The notes beneath the pieces are model-generated. The model saw only the letters and a list, made by a program, of their open reading frames with translations. It ran no database searches and was not told where the DNA came from. Below, piece after piece: positions 7,033 through 11,916 of a stretch of 11,916 nt of DNA (its first letter is position 1; each line of letters begins with the position of its first letter). The stretch is from Bacteroidales bacterium (lineage in GTDB: Bacteria; Bacteroidota; Bacteroidia; Bacteroidales; Dysgonomonadaceae), in the NCBI GenBank assembly GCA_012799155.1, contig JAAZLV010000343.1, forward strand, positions 1-11,916, given 5' to 3'. A program made the translations under genes and the position numbers.

Positions 7033-7947
7033 ATGAAACAAAGAAGTTCACTTACAACAACGCGATTTTCATTCTTTCTACTGATGACGACAATATTGTT
7101 GTCATCCTGCGGAAGTGTTCCCTTTACCGGTAGACGTCAACTGCAACTAGTGTCTAACGACGAAGTAATCGCACTCAGCCTTCAACAGTATCAGGAGTTT
7201 ATGCGATCCGCACCACTGGAGAACGGCACGAACAATGCACAAATGGTCACCCGTATAGGTAGTCGTATCGCCAAAGCGGTAGAGACTTTTTACACCAACA
7301 ACGGCTATCAGTCGGAGCTGGAAAACTATGCTTGGGAGTTTAAGTTGGTGAAAGATAATAGCGTGAACGCTTTTGCAATGCCAGGTGGCAAGGTTGTTAT
7401 TTTCACCGGATTACTACCTGTAACACAAACTGAGGAAGCACTTGCCGTGGTTATCGGTCATGAGATCGCACACGTCATTGCCCGTCACTCCAATGAACGT
7501 ATAAGTCAACAGGTTGCACTGCAATATGGAGGTGCAATTGCCGGAGGCCTGCTTGGCAACTCACAGGCGATGCAGCAATTGGGCAGCACCGTCTTTGGTC
7601 TTGGTGCACAATATGGAGTGATGATGCCGTATGCCAGAAAGCAGGAATATGAAGCCGACGAGATTGGATTGATCATCATGGCGATGGCTGGTTACAATCC
7701 ACAGGTAGCTGTTCCATTCTGGACCAGGATGGCGCAAAGTGGGGGTACAGAAGTGCCTGAGTTTCTAAGCACCCACCCAACCGACAGCAAACGTATCGCC
7801 CGTATCCAGGAGATCATGCCCCAGGTGCTCACCTATTACAAGGGTTCCGGAGTGCAAAACACCACTACAACGCCTATTCAGACCAAAGCTAAGGTACCGG
7901 CAAATGATGGAGAAAAAGCCAGGACCTCAGAGGAGTGGTCGTTCTGA
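7033..7947 (+). CDS. M48 family zinc metalloprotease, lipoprotein
   Basis: A 304-residue lipoprotein peptidase of the M48 family (relatives include BepA, LoiP and Oma1), which act in envelope protein quality control. The signal peptide ends in the lipobox LSSC, with C26 as the lipidated residue. The zinc site is complete: HEIAH at 143-147 supplies two histidines and the catalytic glutamate, and the Glu in QEYEADEIG (E205) is the likely third ligand. The STHP motif (S246-P249) follows, as in M48 relatives. After about residue 270 the protein ends in a short Thr-, Pro- and Lys-rich tail without visible TPR repeats, so it lacks the TPR domain of full BepA. I chose the ATG at 7033 because it places a proper lipoprotein signal at the N-terminus; the frame is open further upstream but starts there with TTG. 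Its 3' end overlaps the convergent transporter gene by 21 bases. Confidence 0.93.
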   Translation: MKQRSSLTTTRFSFFLLMTTILLSSCGSVPFTGRRQLQLVSNDEVIALSLQQYQEFMRSAPLENGTNNAQMVTRIGSRIAKAVETFYTNNGYQSELENYAWEFKLVKDNSVNAFAMPGGKVVIFTGLLPVTQTEEALAVVIGHEIAHVIARHSNERISQQVALQYGGAIAGGLLGNSQAMQQLGSTVFGLGAQYGVMMPYARKQEYEADEIGLIIMAMAGYNPQVAVPFWTRMAQSGGTEVPEFLSTHPTDSKRIARIQEIMPQVLTYYKGSGVQNTTTTPIQTKAKVPANDGEKARTSEEWSF

Positions 7948-9150
7948 ATTCCAATTGCTGAGCTGATAAATAAGTCCCACAAGTGCCAACAGGATGCCTG
8001 AGATGATCAGCAATGTTTCCACTGGGACTACATCAGCCAGTGGACCAAAGAGCAGGATGGCCAAGGGCATTGCCGCCGATGTGATGATCTGAATGATTGA
8101 AAAGACCCTGCCCATCATCTGCGGCGCAGTTATCTCCTGAATGAATACTGTCTCGGCAGTAGCAATAATTGGCATGAAGAATCCGGAGATACCCATCACC
8201 AGCAGATAGAGCACGAAACTGCCTGCCAGTCCCAGCAAAGTAAATGAGATGCCAAAAGCAACCAGGCAAAGTGCAATGGTTAATATCTTATTCTTGATAT
8301 TTCCGTAGAGCGATACCGCGATGCCCCCCACAAAAGAACCGACAGTCCAGACAATCTCGTTAGCTGTCAAACGCCACACCTCACCTCCAAAACTACGTTC
8401 TATCATCAGGGGAGTGAGCACGGCTGCGGGAGTAATGAGGAAGAATGAAAACCCATAACAGATAATAATCCCTTTCAACAGTGGGTTGCCAAATGCATAC
8501 CGAACACCCTTTTTCAACTCATCTAACAGTGAAGTAGGCTCATCACTCCTTTCCACCCTGTTCACTACGATCAGACGAAGAATGAGTATTGCTGCCGATC
8601 CTGTCACCACATCGATCATAAAAGCCCATGCAAGATCCATTGTTCCCAACACCACCCCTCCCACGGCTGGTGCCAATAGCATCAGTATGGAACTAAGCGA
8701 CTGATTGATGCCCTGTACACGGGTCAAGTTCTCCGGTGGCACCAGCTGCGGGTAGATTGCATTAACAGCTGGCATCTGTATCCCTGCACCAACAGAACGA
8801 ACAACAGATACTACCAATAACAGTTCAATGCGGGTGAACCCCAACCAGAAAGCTATGGCAAGGCCAAGAGTTGAAACAGCAATAAATGCGTCGGAGATCA
8901 TAATCAACAACTTTCGGTCATAACGATCGGCCCACACCCCACCCCAAAGTGATACAAACACCTGCGGTAACATGGAACAGATGGTGGTGAGCATCAGCCA
9001 CACCCCGGAAGATGTTTCAAGTGTAATGTACCAGATAATGGCATACCCCACCACTGCCGATCCAAACAGCGATACATTCTGGCTGATCAGAAATAGAACC
9101 ACTTGTCTGTCGAACAATATTTTTTTAGTAGAAAGGGTTGAATTACTCAT
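7927..9150 (-). CDS. Major facilitator superfamily efflux transporter
   Basis: A 407-residue inner-membrane transporter of the major facilitator superfamily, with about twelve hydrophobic segments in two halves and a central hydrophilic loop near residues 200-220. The loop between helices 2 and 3 holds motif A, GGVWADRYDRKLL (about 70-82), and the overall pattern resembles the MFS_3/EntS/MefA-like exporters. Proton-driven drug or siderophore export is the family expectation; the substrate is unknown. I chose the ATG at 9150; the frame extends to a TTG at 9168, which is a poor choice. The strong terminator of the preceding unit ends about 45 bases upstream, so the gene needs its own promoter in a very short space; only an imperfect TACATTTTG is seen there. 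The last 21 bases overlap the M48 gene tail-to-tail. Confidence 0.92.
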   Translation of the reverse strand: MSNSTLSTKKILFDRQVVLFLISQNVSLFGSAVVGYAIIWYITLETSSGVWLMLTTICSMLPQVFVSLWGGVWADRYDRKLLIMISDAFIAVSTLGLAIAFWLGFTRIELLLVVSVVRSVGAGIQMPAVNAIYPQLVPPENLTRVQGINQSLSSILMLLAPAVGGVVLGTMDLAWAFMIDVVTGSAAILILRLIVVNRVERSDEPTSLLDELKKGVRYAFGNPLLKGIIICYGFSFFLITPAAVLTPLMIERSFGGEVWRLTANEIVWTVGSFVGGIAVSLYGNIKNKILTIALCLVAFGISFTLLGLAGSFVLYLLVMGISGFFMPIIATAETVFIQEITAPQMMGRVFSIIQIITSAAMPLAILLFGPLADVVPVETLLIISGILLALVGLIYQLSNWNSERPLL

Positions 9151-9195
9151 AATCAAAATGTAAGCCAAACAATCCTCACAATTATCTATTTCAAC

Positions 9196-9232
9196 AAAAA
9201 AAGCGATATCCCATCACACCGGGATATCGCTT
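9196..9232 (-). terminator. Intrinsic terminator of the bamD-omega-DUF4293 unit
   Basis: A perfect 12-base-pair stem, AAGCGATATCCC (9201-9212) with GGGATATCGCTT (9221-9232), with an eight-base loop. On the minus strand the stem runs into seven T residues, two of them stem bases. It lies 20 bases after the DUF4293 stop codon. The plus strand has no T-run after the stem, so it acts on minus-strand transcripts only. Confidence 0.88.
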
Positions 9233-9252
9233 CAGTTCAATAAATAAATCAT

Positions 9253-9708
9253 TTATCTCCTTAATCGATTCAGCGATCTCACCAGTGCTTCGTCAGCACC
9301 AATCTTACGAATGGCAAGTACTATCAGAATGATAGCGATCACCGGCATAATCACCCCCACTCCAACGCGCTGAAACTCCAGGTTCTCCACGGGATAGACC
9401 TGATAAAGGATGAATATGAAGAAAAGGTAAAAGCCCACCATGACCACCACATTAAAGATAGACAGCCTGATCTGTAACATCCTCTTATTGTAAAGAAAGA
9501 TGGTCACCAACGCGAGTAGAGAACTTATCACACCAATCACGAAAAGACCCCAAGTTGAGTCAGACAGGGTGCCGTTGAGATAGATACCCATAGCCTCAAA
9601 CATTACCTCATCACCATTGTAGTTAAATAGAGCCAGAGGAGTCACCGAAGCAGTTAGCATCGCGGCAGCTGCCAATAACAGGAAAAGCGTCTGTATCCGT
9701 TGCAACAT
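9253..9708 (-). CDS. DUF4293 family membrane protein
   Basis: A 151-residue integral membrane protein of the DUF4293 family, known from Bacteroidota and of unknown function. It starts Met-Leu-Gln-Arg-Ile-Gln-Thr, the family's typical opening, which sets the ATG at 9708 over longer in-frame starts. Four hydrophobic helices are visible at about residues 5-24, 53-72, 85-103 and 115-133, with a short polar loop after helix 1 and a basic C-terminal tail ending in several arginines. The arrangement suggests both ends lie in the cytoplasm. The gene begins four bases after the stop of the omega-like gene, so translation is likely coupled, and a strong terminator follows it. Confidence 0.88.
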   Translation of the reverse strand: MLQRIQTLFLLLAAAAMLTASVTPLALFNYNGDEVMFEAMGIYLNGTLSDSTWGLFVIGVISSLLALVTIFLYNKRMLQIRLSIFNVVVMVGFYLFFIFILYQVYPVENLEFQRVGVGVIMPVIAIILIVLAIRKIGADEALVRSLNRLRR

Positions 9709-9712
9709 AACC

Positions 9713-10045
9713 TTAGAAAAGCTCTTTTTCCTTGGAAGGATTACGGTAAAAGATTTGCCCCTCTTTCCACTCTTCAACTGCCATTAAAGACGGTTTGGGT
9801 AGCTTTTCATAAAAACGGGAAATCTCAATCTGTTCATGATTTTCAAACACCTCTTCCAAATTGTCACTGTATGATGCAAATTCCTGAAGCTTGGTATCAA
9901 GGTCGCGTTTCATTTCTATAGAGAGCTGATTGGCTCTTTTGCTGATGATGCGAACCATTTCATAGACATTGCCTACCGGTTCAGACATCTTCATAACATC
10001 ACGACTCTCCGTATTGGTACTTGCAGCAATTTTTCTGTAATCCAT
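9713..10045 (-). CDS. rpoZ: RNA polymerase omega-like subunit (Bacteroidota Rpb6 type)
   Basis: A 110-residue cytoplasmic protein matching the Bacteroidota RNA polymerase omega/Rpb6 family, which helps assemble and stabilise the core enzyme. The recognisable core is GNVYEMVRIISKRANQLS (about residues 25-42), which carries the helix pattern shared by omega and Rpb6, followed by KLQEFASYSDNLEEVFEN (about 52-69) and the phylum-typical ISRFYEKLPKPSL block (75-87). It is longer than E. coli omega in its C-terminal half, as is normal for this phylum. It lies 38 bases after bamD with an A-rich leader, and four bases before the DUF4293 gene. The symbol rpoZ is by family role; sequence identity to proteobacterial omega is low. 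Confidence 0.88.
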   Translation of the reverse strand: MDYRKIAASTNTESRDVMKMSEPVGNVYEMVRIISKRANQLSIEMKRDLDTKLQEFASYSDNLEEVFENHEQIEISRFYEKLPKPSLMAVEEWKEGQIFYRNPSKEKELF

Positions 10046-10083
10046 TGTTGTATTTTATCTTAAATTATTCTTTTTGAAATTCA

Positions 10084-10899
10084 TCAAACTGTTGGTAACA
10101 GCTCAATCTTCTCTTGTGCCTCCCGGTAATAACGGTCTGCTTCACTTTTGTATTTCGGGTCGGGAAATGAGTTGGTATAATTGAAATATTCATCCACCAC
10201 CAATCTGTAGCGCTCCGGTTGCGCAAGCAGCGTACTGCGTTGTGCATATTCATATCGGGCACGAAGAATGGTCATTTGGTAATCCTCCAGATATTTGGAA
10301 TATGGATAAGTTTTCATTGCTTCCCGAGCAGTTATCACTGCCGACTCATAATTATTACCCATATAGTTTCCGAGATTCAGGTAAAGCTGAGCAGCAAGTA
10401 ATTCCTTAAGTGCAAGTTTTTCCTGCAATTCGAATAAATAGTTCTTAGCCTGCTCGGCGCGTTCGGTTTGAGGGTACCTTTCGATATATTTCTGAAACTC
10501 GGCGATTGCCAAATAGGTTTTCGATTGATCCAGGCGGGATTCTGGTGAATCAAGGTACATACCATATGCAGAGTAGAAAAGAGCAGCCTCCGCATATTCA
10601 CCCTTTGGATAAGAGTTGTAGTAGGTTGTAAAAACCTGAGTAGCCGAATAGTAATCTCTTGAATTGTAGTGGCTTTGAGCCAATAAATAAAGTGATTCTT
10701 CGGCTTGTGCTGTACCTTTCATAAAGGTCACCAGATCCTCAAGAAGCGTGATTGATCGATTGTATTTTCCTTCCTCGAAATACTTTTTCGCGTAGGTGTA
10801 TTTCAGATCCCGGTCAGTACTCTTCAGTATCTTGTTGTATTCATTACAGGAACTCAACACCAAAACGATCAGCAAAAAATAGAATGGTTTTATTCTCAT
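10084..10899 (-). CDS. bamD: Outer membrane assembly lipoprotein BamD
   Basis: BamD (YfiO/ComL family) is an outer-membrane lipoprotein, anchored on the periplasmic side, that works with BamA to fold beta-barrel proteins. The 271-residue protein has a lipoprotein signal with lipobox LSSC, lipidated at C18, followed by helical TPR-like repeats: the YAKKYFEEGKYNRSI unit near residue 36, the LLAQSHYNSRDYYSA unit near 72, the FQKYIERYPQTERAEQA unit near 135, and a C-terminal pair ending about residue 260. Length and layout fit the family. The ATG at 10899 has a consensus -7 promoter element closely upstream. It heads a unit with the omega-like gene and the DUF4293 gene. Confidence 0.93.
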   Translation of the reverse strand: MRIKPFYFLLIVLVLSSCNEYNKILKSTDRDLKYTYAKKYFEEGKYNRSITLLEDLVTFMKGTAQAEESLYLLAQSHYNSRDYYSATQVFTTYYNSYPKGEYAEAALFYSAYGMYLDSPESRLDQSKTYLAIAEFQKYIERYPQTERAEQAKNYLFELQEKLALKELLAAQLYLNLGNYMGNNYESAVITAREAMKTYPYSKYLEDYQMTILRARYEYAQRSTLLAQPERYRLVVDEYFNYTNSFPDPKYKSEADRYYREAQEKIELLPTV

Positions 10900-10924
10900 C
10901 TTGTTTCAAGTCGGGTTTAGCTTG

Positions 10925-10955
10925 CAAATTTACGCATTCTTTCTTATTTAGCGAA
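10925..10955 (-). promoter_or_regulatory. Promoter for the bamD unit
   Basis: On the minus strand, -7 TAAATTTG (10932-10925) fits the Bacteroidota consensus exactly. Nineteen bases upstream lies TTCG (10955-10952), a three-of-four match to the -33 TTTG, the same spacing as at the parC promoter. The predicted start near 10918 gives a leader of about 18 bases. No terminator hairpin is seen between the GH3 stop codon and this site, so readthrough from the GH3 gene is also possible. Confidence 0.6.
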
Positions 10956-10980
10956 AAGGGAATCACTATTTTATTCAATT

Positions 10981-11916
10981 TTAGGATTTCGTTGCTGCGA
11001 AAAGGAGAATACTATCCACATGTCTGCGGTCGTTTGAAAGTTTTGGCACTTTATTTTGGCCTCCTACCTTCTCTCTTTGTTTCATCCATTCGTAGAAAAC
11101 TCCTTTGTCCAATATCTTCACCACGGGAAGATTAAGTGATAGATTGTATGAACGCTTTGCCTCGTAGTCAGAGTTCAGCTTCATAAGGCATTCGTCCAGC
11201 TTCTCGGTGAATTGTAGCAGATTGGCCGGTGGTGTCTCAAACTCAATCAACCACTCATGAGCACCGTTGTTCTTTTCACCGAAAAAGATTGGAGCAGCGG
11301 TGTACTCTGTAATCTTGGCACCGGTAAAACGACATGCTTCATCGAGTGCCCTGTCAGCATTGTCAACAATCAGTTCTTCACCGAAAGCATTGATGAATTG
11401 CTTGGTGCGACCGGTTAACTTGAAGAGGTAAGGATCAGTAGAGGTAAATTCAACAGTATCACCAATCTTATATCGCCACAACCCTCCACTGGTAGAGATC
11501 AACATGGCATATTGATTTCCTTTTTGGACGCCACTCAGCGGCACTGTTTCAGGATGTTCTTTCTCCCATTCACCTGCGGGAATAAACTCGTAATAAACCT
11601 CATTGTCGAGTAGCAACAACATCTCCTTCGAATCAGGAGCATATTGTACACCAAAGAAGCCTTCCGATGCGTTGTAGGTTTCCCAATATCGCATCTGCGC
11701 AGAGGGAATCAGTTTCTCAAATTGTTCTTGATAGGGGATAAAACTAACTCCCCCATGAAAGAATACCTCCAGATTAGGCCAGATATCAAGAATTGAACGA
11801 CCACTGTCGGCAATAATTTTTTTCAACAACACCAACATCCAAGAGGGTACCCCTACAAAAGAACGGATGTCTGCACCCATCGCGTAATCGGCCAATTTCT
11901 GCAATTTCTCCTCCCA
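10981..11916 (-). CDS. GH3 family acyl-adenylating protein, C-terminal part (cut by right edge)
   Basis: The last 311 residues of a GH3-family protein; the start lies beyond the right edge. GH3 proteins belong to the ANL adenylating superfamily. In plants they join amino acids to hormones such as auxin or jasmonate, while bacterial members have no settled substrate. Visible motifs (counted from the first codon in the window) are the acyl/adenylate-binding YNASEG at about 81-86, the RYKIGD motif at 148-153 with its AMP-ribose-binding aspartate, GRTKQFINAFGEEL in the hinge region around 169-182, and a conserved lysine in NKVPKLSNDR near 289-292. These are intact, so the part seen looks functional. 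Full-length relatives are about 500 residues, so roughly 190 are missing. It lies upstream of the bamD unit on the same strand with an 81-base gap. Confidence 0.9.
   Translation of the reverse strand, partial: WEEKLQKLADYAMGADIRSFVGVPSWMLVLLKKIIADSGRSILDIWPNLEVFFHGGVSFIPYQEQFEKLIPSAQMRYWETYNASEGFFGVQYAPDSKEMLLLLDNEVYYEFIPAGEWEKEHPETVPLSGVQKGNQYAMLISTSGGLWRYKIGDTVEFTSTDPYLFKLTGRTKQFINAFGEELIVDNADRALDEACRFTGAKITEYTAAPIFFGEKNNGAHEWLIEFETPPANLLQFTEKLDECLMKLNSDYEAKRSYNLSLNLPVVKILDKGVFYEWMKQREKVGGQNKVPKLSNDRRHVDSILLFAATKS

Noticed and set aside
9709-9777. Longer N-terminus for the DUF4293 protein overlapping the omega-like gene
   Set aside because: The extra basic residues come from reading the omega gene's 3' end in another frame; the family starts at Met-Leu-Gln-Arg-Ile-Gln, which gives four-base spacing.
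1-11916. A defence, secretion or mobile-element system
   Set aside because: All genes are accounted for by housekeeping, envelope or transport families; no transposase, integrase, terminal repeats, CRISPR repeats or abrupt compositional change was seen.

Overview
This window is ordinary, densely packed chromosome from a member of the Bacteroidota, most likely the order Bacteroidales. The evidence is gene content: a Bacteroidota-type DNA topoisomerase IV subunit A, the Rpb6-like RNA polymerase omega protein of that phylum, DUF4293 and DUF3316 proteins, a BamD lipoprotein and a bacterial GH3 protein. Promoter style agrees: -33 TTTG and -7 TAnnTTTG elements, with A-rich leaders in place of clear Shine-Dalgarno sites. 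No genus can be fixed from the sequence alone.

Left part (1-6875), all on the minus strand. A promoter at about 6845-6875 is followed by a short leader holding a terminator-like hairpin. Then come parC, a DUF3316 secreted or outer-membrane beta protein, a PatB/MalY-type C-S lyase, an FKBP/SlyD-type prolyl isomerase with a cysteine-rich tail, and chorismate synthase (aroC). The gaps are 34 to 84 bases and I see no strong terminator inside, so readthrough is plausible. The products belong to different processes (chromosome decatenation, amino acid metabolism, protein folding, aromatic biosynthesis). A possible further gene begins at the extreme left edge.

Middle part (6754-9150). A 279-base divergent region separates parC from a plus-strand M48 metalloprotease lipoprotein. 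That gene converges on, and overlaps by 21 bases, a minus-strand major facilitator efflux protein.

Right part (9196-11916), all minus strand. The end of a GH3-family adenylating enzyme runs off the right edge. A promoter with an exact -7 box then leads a compact unit of bamD, the omega-like RNA polymerase gene and a four-helix DUF4293 membrane protein. A strong intrinsic terminator at 9196-9232 closes that unit.

I found no transposon, CRISPR array, rRNA or tRNA, and no defence or biosynthetic island. No clearly new system is visible. The items most worth a second look are the terminator-like hairpin in the parC leader, the cysteine-only tail of the prolyl isomerase, the alanine at the quinolone-contact position of ParC, and the bamD/omega/DUF4293 unit.
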